From: JAGNHS01 sp964609695
GTDB taxonomy: Bacteria > Bdellovibrionota > UBA2428
Assembly: GCA_964609695.1 (NCBI GenBank)
Contig: CAZSSP010000002.1
Span: forward strand, 157,660 to 221,659
Direction: 5' to 3'
Length of the DNA stretch: 64,000 nt
Part shown: piece after piece, positions 17,195 through 26,037 of the stretch
How the letters are laid out: each line of letters opens with the position of its first letter
How positions within the stretch are numbered: position 1 is the first letter of the stretch
Made by a program: the position numbers and the translations under genes
Notes under the pieces: generated by a model
Database searches by the model: none
Seen by the model: only the letters and a program-made list of their open reading frames with translations
What the model was told of the DNA's origin: nothing

Positions 17195-17941
17195 ATGAAA
17201 ACAAAATTGAAATATTTATTGAGCAGTTTATTTGTGATTTCATTAGTCAACGCACAGGAAGTTCCTCCTGTGAAAGTGGAAGAGCCTAAAAAAGACATTC
17301 AAGAAGTCGAGAAGGATGCTCCAAAGGAATCTCTAGAAGATCAAACTTTATTAGTTTGCCAAATGAAACAACGCAAAGAAGACAATGGCGGAGTTGTAAA
17401 TGGTCTTCCTTTGGGGACTCTTGAAATCGTGTCTCGCCCAAGTCAAAAAGAATTTCCCTTTGAACTTCGATACAAAATATCTCCAGAAGCTGGAAAAGAA
17501 CTCGATCTTATCGATGAAGATTATTTCCCTATGACTCTTATGGCCTTTAAGTCGACTGACCTTGCTCTTAAAGAAGTTGAAGAAGCTAACCCCGAGGTGG
17601 ATGCAGAAAATCTTCAAAAAAGACAAATCAGATATTTTCTAGATTTTCTTCAAGTTGTAGGCGGTCTTTATAGCAATGTTGATGTTTATGGATACCATGT
17701 TTTCAACGATGCCAAAGAACTTGGTGTTAACGTAGTTTATTTTACAAAAGATATGTCGATACTTGCCGTTGCGGGACAGTATTATGGAAACTATTACACT
17801 TGCTTACCTAAAGCCTCTGAAGGCAATCCTGAGAGTGCTTCAAAAGGTGCTGGCTCGCTTCCTGAAACTAAAATTCAATGGAAATCGCTTAATAGCCGTC
17901 GGCTTTCCGAAAAGCTAAAAGCCTTTTCTTTAAGAAAATAG
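17195..17941 (+). CDS. Exported protein of unknown function with an acidic N-terminal linker
   Basis: 248 residues. The signal peptide (MKTKLKYLLSSLFVISLVNA) is followed by a low-complexity Glu/Lys/Pro/Val linker to residue ~48. A compact domain follows with two cysteines (LLVCQMK and YTCLPK) that could pair, and a basic tail ends LKAFSLRK. No domain recognised. It has its own promoter and ribosome-binding site. A small hairpin (17976-17992, 6-bp arms) follows, but it lacks a T-run. Confidence 0.65.
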   Translation: MKTKLKYLLSSLFVISLVNAQEVPPVKVEEPKKDIQEVEKDAPKESLEDQTLLVCQMKQRKEDNGGVVNGLPLGTLEIVSRPSQKEFPFELRYKISPEAGKELDLIDEDYFPMTLMAFKSTDLALKEVEEANPEVDAENLQKRQIRYFLDFLQVVGGLYSNVDVYGYHVFNDAKELGVNVVYFTKDMSILAVAGQYYGNYYTCLPKASEGNPESASKGAGSLPETKIQWKSLNSRRLSEKLKAFSLRK

Positions 17942-18008
17942 TTTATTGAATTGATCTTTGGCATCAAGTTATTGCACCTAAAGCCATTAGGTTCTAAGTT
18001 TGTGGCCA

Positions 18009-18194
18009 ATGAAAAGTCTTCTTTGGCATTTTGGTAAGTTGCTTCAGCTGCTGGGCTTGATTGCCGCGCCCTATGCATTGATTATTGGAATGAATACGGA
18101 AAATCCTACTCTTGAACTCAAAATACTACTCAGCGCCGTGTCTTCTTTTATTGTCGGTTTAATATTTGTTAAATCCACGTCTTCTAGCGCCTAG
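18009..18194 (+). CDS. Small two-helix membrane protein upstream of ruvC
   Basis: 61 residues from the ATG at 18009; an in-frame TTG at 18000 is less likely. Two hydrophobic helices (LLQLLGLIAAPYALIIGM and LLSAVSSFIVGLIFV) flank a short polar loop (NTENPTLELK). Small proteins of this type are common, and their function cannot be inferred. It precedes ruvC by 32 nt on the same strand and may share its transcript. Confidence 0.55.
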   Translation: MKSLLWHFGKLLQLLGLIAAPYALIIGMNTENPTLELKILLSAVSSFIVGLIFVKSTSSSA

Positions 18195-18226
18195 CACATC
18201 AATTGGAACTCAGATAAGTTTAAAAT

Positions 18227-18766
18227 ATGATTGTTGCAGGTCTGGATCCAGGAACTCGTCGATGCGGATTTGCGGTCATTCGAGTTGTTTCTACGAAAAT
18301 GGAAATTGTAGAAATGGGAACTTGGCGTCTTCCTGAAAAAGAAAGTCTTGGAAGGCGTTTAGAGGTTTTGCATCAAGAATCTACAGAATTTATTCGCAAG
18401 TATAATCCTAAAATTATTGGTCTTGAAAAAGCAGTGGCCTTTAAGAATGTGGCATCTGCATTAACCTTAAGTGAGGCTAGAGGAATACTCCGCTTATCTG
18501 TCTTTGAAAATCTTGAAAATGCTCAAGATCGACTAGTTGAGTTGAGTCCCACTCAAGTCAAGAGAAGTGGCGTGGGCTCTGGAAATGCGAATAAAGCGTC
18601 TTTAGAAAAATTTATGCAATGGAGATTTGGAAAACCCGCTGATTTGATAGGGGCTGCGGCGAGTAATTCCGATGCCTTTGATGCTATGGCTATTGCCTGG
18701 GCGGCTTGGATTGTTCATAACGGTGTATTGAAAAGGACTTTAGATGAGCGGCAAACTCGGCCCTAA
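18227..18766 (+). CDS. ruvC: Crossover junction endodeoxyribonuclease RuvC
   Basis: 179 residues. It cuts Holliday junctions by paired nicks. The RNase H-fold acidic residues are visible: Asp in AGLDPGTRRCG (residue 7), Glu in GLEKAV (~68), and Asp residues in SDAFDAMAIAWA (~147-150). The C-terminal block uses S-N-S-D where many homologues have a histidine-containing motif, so the last motif is slightly diverged. It overlaps ruvA by 23 nt and begins a ruvC-ruvA-ruvB operon. Confidence 0.95.
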   Translation: MIVAGLDPGTRRCGFAVIRVVSTKMEIVEMGTWRLPEKESLGRRLEVLHQESTEFIRKYNPKIIGLEKAVAFKNVASALTLSEARGILRLSVFENLENAQDRLVELSPTQVKRSGVGSGNANKASLEKFMQWRFGKPADLIGAAASNSDAFDAMAIAWAAWIVHNGVLKRTLDERQTRP

Positions 18767-19505
18767 ATTCGCATTAGCACTTAAAGCCCACGGTGCTTGG
18801 TCTCAGTATGTAGCGCACGCAGAAACGTCTATGGTGCTTTTAAATGAATCGCAAGAAGCCTTTTGTTTAGACATTCCTTCAGAATCTTTTCGTCAAAAAT
18901 TAAAGAATTCAGAAGACTATGTTTGGGTTTTCATCGCACAAATTATTCGTGAAGATGAAGAAGTTTGGTTTGGTTTTTCCTCCCCTCAGGAAAGACTAAT
19001 ATTTGAACAGCTTAAAGAAATTCCTGGTATTGGTCCTAAAACAACAGCCTCTCTCATCGGAGGCTTGGGATTATCCTCGCTTCGTCAATTATTGTTAGGA
19101 GAAAATCCAGCTCTATTTAAAGTGGCGGGAGTGGGTCCCAAAACCATGTTGAAAGTGGCGCAGGGATTGCAAAACGATAAAGATCGTTATCTTAAACTTT
19201 TGAGTCATGAGCGTAGCAGCGCATCGCCAAGTAATTCCAATAAAAAAATTAAGGACAGCGACGATCAAAACCTTTCAGAGCCCAAAAATATTGAAGACTA
19301 TGAGGACAACTCAGTGTCTCTTTCTTCTGCCGTTATAAAAGCTATGGAGCGTTTGGGTTTGCGACTTGAAGAAGTTCTTGAGCTTTACAAAGAAATTTTA
19401 AAAGAAAAAAATCTCGCTCATGTTTCTGAGGCAGAGATGATTAAACTTCTCATTCAACAATGGGGTCTTTGGCGTTCGCGATCTCGCGGAGAATTAAATC
19501 GATGA
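18744..19505 (+). CDS. ruvA: Holliday junction branch migration protein RuvA, with an extended linker
   Basis: 253 residues, about 50 more than usual. The helix-hairpin-helix pairs that grip junction DNA are present: LKEIPGIGPKTTASLIGGLG and FKVAGVGPKTMLKVAQGL. The N-terminal OB domain is diverged. The extra length is a polar, charged linker (~155-200, rich in Ser/Asn/Lys/Asp/Glu) before domain III, which contacts RuvB. It overlaps ruvC upstream (23 nt) and ruvB downstream (ATGA). Confidence 0.92.
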   Translation: MSGKLGPKFALALKAHGAWSQYVAHAETSMVLLNESQEAFCLDIPSESFRQKLKNSEDYVWVFIAQIIREDEEVWFGFSSPQERLIFEQLKEIPGIGPKTTASLIGGLGLSSLRQLLLGENPALFKVAGVGPKTMLKVAQGLQNDKDRYLKLLSHERSSASPSNSNKKIKDSDDQNLSEPKNIEDYEDNSVSLSSAVIKAMERLGLRLEEVLELYKEILKEKNLAHVSEAEMIKLLIQQWGLWRSRSRGELNR

Positions 19506-20593
19506 GTAAAATTCGAAATAAGCTTCCTCTTGAAGAAATGCAAAAAGAAGTCTCTCATCAGCAGCAAGAAAATTTGCTCCGACCTAAAATTCTTCAAGAT
19601 TATGTTGGTCAAAGAGCTGTCACCTCCCGTTTAGAAGTTTTTATGAAAGCGGCCAAGGGGCGGGGTGGAGTTTTGGATCATGTTTTACTGTCTGGGCCTC
19701 CGGGTTTGGGTAAAACGACTTTGGCTCATATCGTGGCCCATGAGATGAAGGGTCAGCTTCACATGACTTCAGGTCCGACTCTTGCGCGCCCCATGGATTT
19801 GCTGTCATTGCTCAGTAATATTCAGCGAGGTGATGTTTTATTTATCGATGAGATACATCGCTTGAGCACACATGTTGAAGAAGCCTTGTATCCCGCTATG
19901 GAAGATTTTCAAATTCAAGTGATTTTAGGTGAAGGTGCCAGCGCGCAAGCTGTGACTTTGCCCGTTCAACCTTTCACATTAGTGGGTGCCACGACTCAAG
20001 CTGGAAAATTAACAGGACCTTTGCGCGATCGTTTTGGTATTCATCTCAACTTAGATTTTTATGAGTTGGCCGATATGGAAAAAATTCTCACTCGTTCGGC
20101 AGGTCTTTTGGGAATTGATTTAGATGCAAAAGCTCTTGCGGCCGTGGCCAAGAGATCTCGTGGAACACCAAGAATCGCCAATCGTTTGCTCTCACGCGTG
20201 AGAGATTTTGTAGAAGTGGTCGATGCGAAGTCTGAAGGTCTGTCAGAGTCCGCACAAATTATGGTGGCCAAAGCGGCACAGGCTCGCGATCAAAGTGAGG
20301 CGGTTCAAGCGGCATTAGATTTTCTTGAAGTCGACGAAAAAGGACTCCAGCCTTTAGATAGAGCTTATTTAAAAGTTTTAATCGAAAATTTTAATGGTGG
20401 ACCTGCAGGTGTCGAAGCTTTGGCGGCCTCCTTGAGTGAAGATAGGCGCACTTTAGAAGAAATCGTAGAACCTTTCCTTTTAAAGGAAGCTTTAATCGTA
20501 AGAACGCCTCGCGGGCGACAGGCTTGTGCTAAGGGTTACGAGCACTTAGGTTTCTTGGCTCCAAAAGAAATTCAGACTGAAATTCCATTATAA
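19502..20593 (+). CDS. ruvB: Holliday junction ATP-dependent helicase motor RuvB
   Basis: 363 residues from the ATG at 19502, which overlaps the ruvA stop. The hexameric AAA+ motor drives branch migration. It opens with LRPKILQDYVGQ. Walker A is GPPGLGKTTLAH, Walker B is FIDEIHRL, sensor 1 is LVGATTQAG, and the arginine-finger region is LTGPLRDRFGI. The C-terminal winged helix ends with RTPRGRQACAKGYEHLG. All motifs are complete. Confidence 0.98.
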   Translation: MSKIRNKLPLEEMQKEVSHQQQENLLRPKILQDYVGQRAVTSRLEVFMKAAKGRGGVLDHVLLSGPPGLGKTTLAHIVAHEMKGQLHMTSGPTLARPMDLLSLLSNIQRGDVLFIDEIHRLSTHVEEALYPAMEDFQIQVILGEGASAQAVTLPVQPFTLVGATTQAGKLTGPLRDRFGIHLNLDFYELADMEKILTRSAGLLGIDLDAKALAAVAKRSRGTPRIANRLLSRVRDFVEVVDAKSEGLSESAQIMVAKAAQARDQSEAVQAALDFLEVDEKGLQPLDRAYLKVLIENFNGGPAGVEALAASLSEDRRTLEEIVEPFLLKEALIVRTPRGRQACAKGYEHLGFLAPKEIQTEIPL

Positions 20594-20707
20594 AATCAAA
20601 ATCTTGTGTTTAATTTGCAACATGGTCAAAAGTCCGTGTGCCTTTAATTTGAGAGGACAATTGGCCGCAGGTTAGGATGAATAAAGTAAGGGATTCAAAA
20701 AAAACAA

Positions 20708-21706
20708 ATGCTAAGGGATGCTGCGGCCTATACAATCGAACAGGAAATTGGGTCGAAAGCTGATACTAAGCAATTGTCTGTGCAAGGTTACGGACTCCAC
20801 AGCGGGTCTCTCAATACTTTGGCCGTCATACGATCGACTTCAAAAAAATCTTGGTTAGAGTTTGTAGCCAAAGTGGAAAAAGCCCTTTTTCGCGCTCCCG
20901 CTGAATGGACACGTTTGAGTGGAACCACTCGCTCTACGGCCTTAGTTCTTCGCGGGAATACAAAGTTGAGATTTGAACTTAGAACGATTGAACATTTTAT
21001 GGCTGCTGCTTTTGTCTATGATTTGCAAGGTTTTCAAGTTTCCGTTGAAAGCGATCATATGGAGCATGGAATTTTGGAAGTGCCTATTTTGGATGGGTCT
21101 TCTAAAGAGTGGCATTGCTTAAGATCTTTTGAGAGTCGAGTGATTCCAGAAAAAAGAGCTGTTTGGATTGCAGTAAAAGATTTTCTTTTAGAAGACGGCT
21201 CTAAAAAAGTTCGTATTGAGAAAATGCAATCTAATCATCATTCGCATTATCACTGTAAGGTCGATTTTGGACCTTCTTGGAAGCAAGAAAAGTCGTTTAG
21301 CATAGATTGGTTAAATCCAATGGCCGCTCGTGAGATCTTTGATAAAGAGATTGCTCCTGCCCGAACCTTCGGCTTTAAACATGAATTAGAAGAATTAGTC
21401 AGGCGCGGTCTAATCAAGGGCGCCTCACTTGAAAATGCTCTACTCTTAGATGATAACAAAGTGGTCAACACGAGCGGTTTTCGAGTGCCTCAAGAATTGG
21501 CAGCCCATAAGTTGCTCGACGGTATTGGAGATTTTGCTCTTTTGGGTAAACCTCTAATAGGTAGTGTTCATCTCGATCAAGCGGGTCACTACTTGCATTT
21601 AAGAGCCTTGGACGAGGCTGTCCGTCAGGGAGCCATAAGGCCTGCCTTTTTGAATAGCGCTGGTGAACTTTTTGTTGACGACAGCGCAAATGAATTTAAG
21701 TCTTGA
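20708..21706 (+). CDS. lpxC: UDP-3-O-acyl-N-acetylglucosamine deacetylase LpxC
   Basis: 332 residues. This zinc deacetylase commits the cell to lipid A synthesis. Zinc ligands fit His96 (TIEHFMAA), His267 and Asp271 (AAHKLLDGIGD). The catalytic His is probably His294 (QAGHYLHLR). VQGYGLHSG and EVPILDGSSKEW are further family blocks. The first ~20 residues precede the usual start of homology, so the exact start is uncertain; no strong ribosome-binding site was found. It overlaps ntrY by 17 nt. Confidence 0.95.
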   Translation: MLRDAAAYTIEQEIGSKADTKQLSVQGYGLHSGSLNTLAVIRSTSKKSWLEFVAKVEKALFRAPAEWTRLSGTTRSTALVLRGNTKLRFELRTIEHFMAAAFVYDLQGFQVSVESDHMEHGILEVPILDGSSKEWHCLRSFESRVIPEKRAVWIAVKDFLLEDGSKKVRIEKMQSNHHSHYHCKVDFGPSWKQEKSFSIDWLNPMAAREIFDKEIAPARTFGFKHELEELVRRGLIKGASLENALLLDDNKVVNTSGFRVPQELAAHKLLDGIGDFALLGKPLIGSVHLDQAGHYLHLRALDEAVRQGAIRPAFLNSAGELFVDDSANEFKS

Positions 21707-23951
21707 AGAAAAAAAGAAACGAAAACGTGAAATCCGTGTAGCGGTTTTGATCGCTATTGTTTTCGTCATCAGTGTTATTTCTCAAACCCTTTTGCGTGAG
21801 CGTGATAGCGGCTATGGTTTTTTTCAAAGCTTAGTTTATTTTGCTTTTTTGCATCTCAACGTGATTTTGATCATGTTGTTAGTATTCCTAGTTTCTAGAA
21901 ATCTTATCAAAGGTTACCTCGATAGAAGAAGTGGCAAGTTAGGGAGTAGTTTGCGATGGAAAATGGTGACATCCCTTGTGGGTTTTTCGCTTTTACCTTC
22001 CATTTTACTTTTCGTGGGTAGCACTTCAGTCATACGACAAGGATTTGATCAGTGGTTTGGAGGGCAGGTGGCAGGTGTATTATCCGATGCGCAGGCCGTT
22101 GTTCAACTTCACTATGAAGACATTGAATCGGACTTAAATTTTTATTCTGGAAGTTTAGCCCGAGAGACCGCACACAAAAGCTCAGTCAATGAAGAGTGGA
22201 TAGTCTCACAAGTTCAACACTATCCACTTTATGCTTTGGAGTTTTATTCAAGCACACTTGAACCTCCTCTTAAGGCTGTGGGAGAAGGTGTTGACGTCAA
22301 TGAAGTTCCGCGAGCTTCTTTGGAATCCTTAAGTAGAGCTTTTGAGGGTGAAAATTTTAAATTAATTAGAAGAATTGGATTCCGAGATTTGGTTCAACAA
22401 TTTGTTCCAATTCATATGAGTGGGCGTGTGCAAGTTTTGGTTTTAAGCCAGAGTGTTCCTTTGGCTATGAAAACGCGGATGAACGAATTAGAAAGTGCCT
22501 TTGCTTCTTATCAACAAACCCGAAAAATTAAAAACACCCTCAAACTCAATTACACTTTAATTTTGCTCACATTGTTTTTGCTCACTATGTTTGTAGTGTC
22601 TTGGTTTGGGCTTTATGTCACAAAACAAGTGACCGATCCCGTAGCGGATTTGATGAAAGCCACAGAAGCTTTTCGAGTGGGTGATTGGGATTATCGAATT
22701 CCCTTGGCACTTCAAGCTACGAAAACCCAAAGCCAAGCGCCTGATTTAGAAGTTCTAAAAGCGGCCTTCAATTTGATGGGTGAAGAAGTGGCTCGTCGTG
22801 GACAAAAACTTGAATCCGCCAATGAAAGACTCATGAGCTTAGTCAAAGAGCTTGAAGAGCGTGAGCGCTATTTGGAAACTTTGCTCTCCAGTATTCGCCG
22901 AGGAGTTGTGGTTCTTGATTCTCAAAGAATCATTCAAAGAATAAATAAAGAGGCCTTAGGTTTTTCCACCGATCACTATAAAGATAATGATACTGGAACT
23001 TTGCTCGGTAAGTCTTGGGATGAAGTTTTTTATGGTTTGTGTTCTCCGGAAGATTCCAAAGCTTGGTTTGAAGAAATGGAATTTAAAGAGGGTCGCTCGG
23101 TCGATCGAATTTTTGAGCTCAGTCGAGGTTTGGGGCGCTCTTTAACATTATCTTCTGTTAGAGCTACAGGAATTGAACTTTTTGAAGAGAATAAAAAACC
23201 CATGGGAACTCTTATAATTTTAGAAGATGTGAGTGACGCTGCTCGTATGGAGCGATTGGCGGCTTGGCAAGAAGTGGCTCGACGTGTGGCTCATGAAATT
23301 AAAAATCCACTCACTCCTGTTCAACTTTCGGCAGATAGAATGCAACGTCGTTTGGAGCGCTCACCCGAAACCCATCCTGACACTCCACTTTTTCAGGAAT
23401 GCATTGGCCAAATTCAAAAGCAAGTTCGAGTGATTCGAGATCTTGTTAGGGAATTTTCTCAATTTGCGAAAATGCCTGAACCTAATTTTTCAAAAGTGAA
23501 TCTGACTTCATTGCTTGGAGATTTTCTTGAAGATTATCGATTCACTCACACTCAATGTCGTTTTGAATATGAAAATCGTGTATCCGGTGATGTTTGGGTC
23601 AGGGCCGATCCTGAGCATCTTCGTAGGGTTTTTGTGAACTTAGCCGACAACGCCATAGACAGCATGCAAGAAGCTAAAGTGGAGTCGCCTCGATTTAAAG
23701 TCAGTCTTGACGAACTTCAGACGGGGGAAGCGGGTGTCAAAATTTCGTTCGAAGACAATGGTCCTGGTGTGGCTTCTGGTATGCACGATAAAATATTCGA
23801 CCCTTATATGACCTCAAAAGCTGCTGGTTTAGGCTTGGGTTTGCCTATTGTTCGACGCATTGCCATGGAACATCGCGGGCGAGTGCGCTGCGAAGAAGTG
23901 CCATTTGGTCTATTTGTCCTTGAACTTCCTCGCCACGTCGTAGATGCTTAA
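21690..23951 (+). CDS. ntrY: NtrY-type sensor histidine kinase
   Basis: 753 residues from the ATG at 21690; a GTG at 21663 would add 9 residues. N-terminal membrane helices are followed by a periplasmic segment, another helix (~295-315) and a HAMP region (VADLMKATEAFRVGDWDYRIPL). A PAS-like segment, the H-box (VAHEIKNPLTPVQLSADR, His ~534), N-box (VNLADNAIDS) and G-boxes (DNGPGV, GLGLGLPIVRRI) complete the kinase. NtrY/NtrX systems sense envelope, redox or nitrogen state in different lineages. It forms a unit with lpxC upstream and ntrX downstream (5-nt gap). Confidence 0.93.
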   Translation: MNLSLEEKKKRKREIRVAVLIAIVFVISVISQTLLRERDSGYGFFQSLVYFAFLHLNVILIMLLVFLVSRNLIKGYLDRRSGKLGSSLRWKMVTSLVGFSLLPSILLFVGSTSVIRQGFDQWFGGQVAGVLSDAQAVVQLHYEDIESDLNFYSGSLARETAHKSSVNEEWIVSQVQHYPLYALEFYSSTLEPPLKAVGEGVDVNEVPRASLESLSRAFEGENFKLIRRIGFRDLVQQFVPIHMSGRVQVLVLSQSVPLAMKTRMNELESAFASYQQTRKIKNTLKLNYTLILLTLFLLTMFVVSWFGLYVTKQVTDPVADLMKATEAFRVGDWDYRIPLALQATKTQSQAPDLEVLKAAFNLMGEEVARRGQKLESANERLMSLVKELEERERYLETLLSSIRRGVVVLDSQRIIQRINKEALGFSTDHYKDNDTGTLLGKSWDEVFYGLCSPEDSKAWFEEMEFKEGRSVDRIFELSRGLGRSLTLSSVRATGIELFEENKKPMGTLIILEDVSDAARMERLAAWQEVARRVAHEIKNPLTPVQLSADRMQRRLERSPETHPDTPLFQECIGQIQKQVRVIRDLVREFSQFAKMPEPNFSKVNLTSLLGDFLEDYRFTHTQCRFEYENRVSGDVWVRADPEHLRRVFVNLADNAIDSMQEAKVESPRFKVSLDELQTGEAGVKISFEDNGPGVASGMHDKIFDPYMTSKAAGLGLGLPIVRRIAMEHRGRVRCEEVPFGLFVLELPRHVVDA

Positions 23952-23956
23952 GAGAT

Positions 23957-25354
23957 ATGAACTTTAGTGTGCTCATTGTCGATGACGAAATCGATATTCA
24001 GAGTTCCTTGTCGTTTGCATTAAAGGACGAGGGATATGAGGTTTATACGGCATCACTTCCCAAAGAAGCCAAAGCCATTCTTCGAGAGAAAACCATTGAT
24101 GTTGCTCTTTATGATGTTTGGTTTCCGGAAGGCGATGGGCTTGAGCTCCTTAAAAGCACTCGCGATGAATTTCCACAAATTATTCCCGTGATGATGTCGG
24201 GGCATGGAAATATTGAATTAGCTATTAAAGCCATTCGTATGGGCGCTTATGATTTTTTAGAAAAGCCCCTAGAGCTCGATAAAGTATTATTAGTTTTGAA
24301 AAATGCTCTTGAGACTAAAAGACTCAAGGAAGAGAACCAAAGACTGTCTAATCAAATTTTGTATAAAGCAAAATTGATAGGCGAGTCTTCGGCTGTTGGA
24401 ACTTTGAAGACCGCTCTTTATAAAGCAGCCTTAGCCAATAGCCCTATTATGTTGGTGGGTGAAAATGGAACAGGTAAGGAGCTTTGCGCTCGCTTACTTC
24501 ACCAGCTCAGTTCTCGTCGCGAAGCCTCTTATCATGTTCTCAATTGTGGGGCTTTTGCAAAAGATCAAATTGAAATCGAACTTTTTGGAAGTGAAAAAAC
24601 TGTGGGCACAAATAAACCACAAAGAAAAATTGGATTATTAGAGCAGTCTCATGGTGGAACTTTGTTTTTAGATGAAATTACTTTTCTCCCAGAAGCTCTT
24701 CAAAATAAATTAGCTCAAACAATAAAAGATAAAAAATTCTCAAGAATAGGTTCTGAGCATGTACAGCCCTTAGATGTAAAATTAGTGACTGGTTCGAGGA
24801 AGAATATTTCTTCTTTAGTGAAGGAATCTAGATTTTCTGCGGATTTGTATTACTTGCTAAGTGTGATTTCTATACCCATTCCTTCTTTGAGTGAACGTTT
24901 GGAAGATTTGACTCCTTTAATAGATCATTTTCTAGAAAATTTATCTCATGATTATGCTCATAAGAAACCAGTGATTAGTGATGAGCTTATGACATGGATG
25001 AAAACTTATGAATGGCCTGGAAACGTTCGAGAATTAAAAAATCTACTTGAGCGTATCGTTATTATGAATCCAGATAGAGAAGTTTTAACTCTTTCGGATC
25101 TTCCAGAAGAACTTCAAAATTTAAGTTCTCAACCTATAAGAGAAGCTCATTTTGAAGATTTTAGAGATCCGGGTGGATCCTTGCGGCAATTAAGAGCGCA
25201 GTTTGAGAAAAGTGTTCTATCGCGAAGACTCGAAAAATTAAGTGGCAATGTGACTAAGACGGCTGAGTCGCTGGGTTTAGAGCGAGCTCATTTGCATCGT
25301 AAACTTAAACAATACGGCATTCAGGCTCATCGTGGAGAAGATACGAACACGTGA
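23957..25354 (+). CDS. ntrX: NtrX-like response regulator with AAA+ domain lacking the GAFTGA loop
   Basis: 465 residues. The receiver domain has the phospho-acceptor Asp53 (LYDVWFPEGDG) and Lys in FLEKPLE. The AAA+ domain has Walker A GENGTGKEL (~168-176) and Walker B GGTLFLDEI (~233-241). The C-terminal Fis-type helix-turn-helix is present (NVTKTAESLGLERAHLHRKLKQYG). Where sigma54 activators carry GAFTGA, this protein reads GSEKTVGTNK (~211-220). Loss of that loop usually means sigma54 is not contacted; Rhodobacter capsulatus NtrC is a known example. It may act as a sigma70-type regulator or repressor. Its stop overlaps pyrF. Confidence 0.9.
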   Translation: MNFSVLIVDDEIDIQSSLSFALKDEGYEVYTASLPKEAKAILREKTIDVALYDVWFPEGDGLELLKSTRDEFPQIIPVMMSGHGNIELAIKAIRMGAYDFLEKPLELDKVLLVLKNALETKRLKEENQRLSNQILYKAKLIGESSAVGTLKTALYKAALANSPIMLVGENGTGKELCARLLHQLSSRREASYHVLNCGAFAKDQIEIELFGSEKTVGTNKPQRKIGLLEQSHGGTLFLDEITFLPEALQNKLAQTIKDKKFSRIGSEHVQPLDVKLVTGSRKNISSLVKESRFSADLYYLLSVISIPIPSLSERLEDLTPLIDHFLENLSHDYAHKKPVISDELMTWMKTYEWPGNVRELKNLLERIVIMNPDREVLTLSDLPEELQNLSSQPIREAHFEDFRDPGGSLRQLRAQFEKSVLSRRLEKLSGNVTKTAESLGLERAHLHRKLKQYGIQAHRGEDTNT

Positions 25355-26037
25355 AAACTCAGTCCCGATTGTGTGTTGCCTTAGATCTAGAAAATAAAAA
25401 TGATTGCTTTGCTTTGATTGATAAAATTCAAGCTTTGCCTATTGTGGTCAAAATTGGTTTGCGATTACTTCCCTATTTTACTGAAGCTGACTGGAAAAAA
25501 ATTAGAGATAAAAAATTAGAGTTTTTTTTAGACGCTAAACTTCACGATATACCCACTCAAGTGGAATCGTCTGTGAAGGCTTGGTGTGATTTGGGGGCTA
25601 GCTTTTTAACTCTTCATTTAAGTGGCGGAAGAAAAATGCTCGAATTAGCCTCTCGCGCTCGTGAAGGCTCATCTTTGAGACTTTTGGGAGTGAGTGTTCT
25701 CACATCATTATCTGAAAAAGATATTGAAGAACTTAATTTTGGACAAAATTCTCAGGAAGTTGTGTCTCGTTGGGCAAAAATTGCTTTTGAAAGTGGAGTC
25801 GATAGTTTTGTTTCTTCTGTGGCTGAAGTTCCGGCTATTCGAGCTCTTAATGTTTCTGCTTATTGTTGTTGTCCAGGAATTAGAATGCCTGGAGAGGCCG
25901 TTCATAGCGATCAAAATCGAAGCTATGAAGTTCAAGAAGCCGTAGCTCAAGGCGTGAATCTCCTAGTGGTTGGTAGAAGTGTAATAAAAGCTAAAGACCC
26001 TCGCGCTCAAATTGAAAAGATTATTTCTTTTCTTTAA
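25351..26037 (+). CDS. pyrF: Orotidine 5'-phosphate decarboxylase
   Basis: 228 residues from a GTG overlapping the ntrX stop (GTGA). It makes UMP from OMP, the last step of pyrimidine synthesis. The catalytic Asp-Lys-Asp tetrad lies in FFLDAKLHDIPTQV. VALDLENKNDCFALIDKI and the phosphate-binding VVGRSVIKAKDP are typical. It ends convergently with the sulfatase-type gene with a 17-nt overlap. Confidence 0.95.
   Translation: MKTQSRLCVALDLENKNDCFALIDKIQALPIVVKIGLRLLPYFTEADWKKIRDKKLEFFLDAKLHDIPTQVESSVKAWCDLGASFLTLHLSGGRKMLELASRAREGSSLRLLGVSVLTSLSEKDIEELNFGQNSQEVVSRWAKIAFESGVDSFVSSVAEVPAIRALNVSAYCCCPGIRMPGEAVHSDQNRSYEVQEAVAQGVNLLVVGRSVIKAKDPRAQIEKIISFL

Noticed and set aside
20677..20763. A 28-codon open frame overlapping the start of lpxC
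   Set aside because: No clear ribosome-binding site and no similarity; it could only matter as a leader peptide, for which there is no support.
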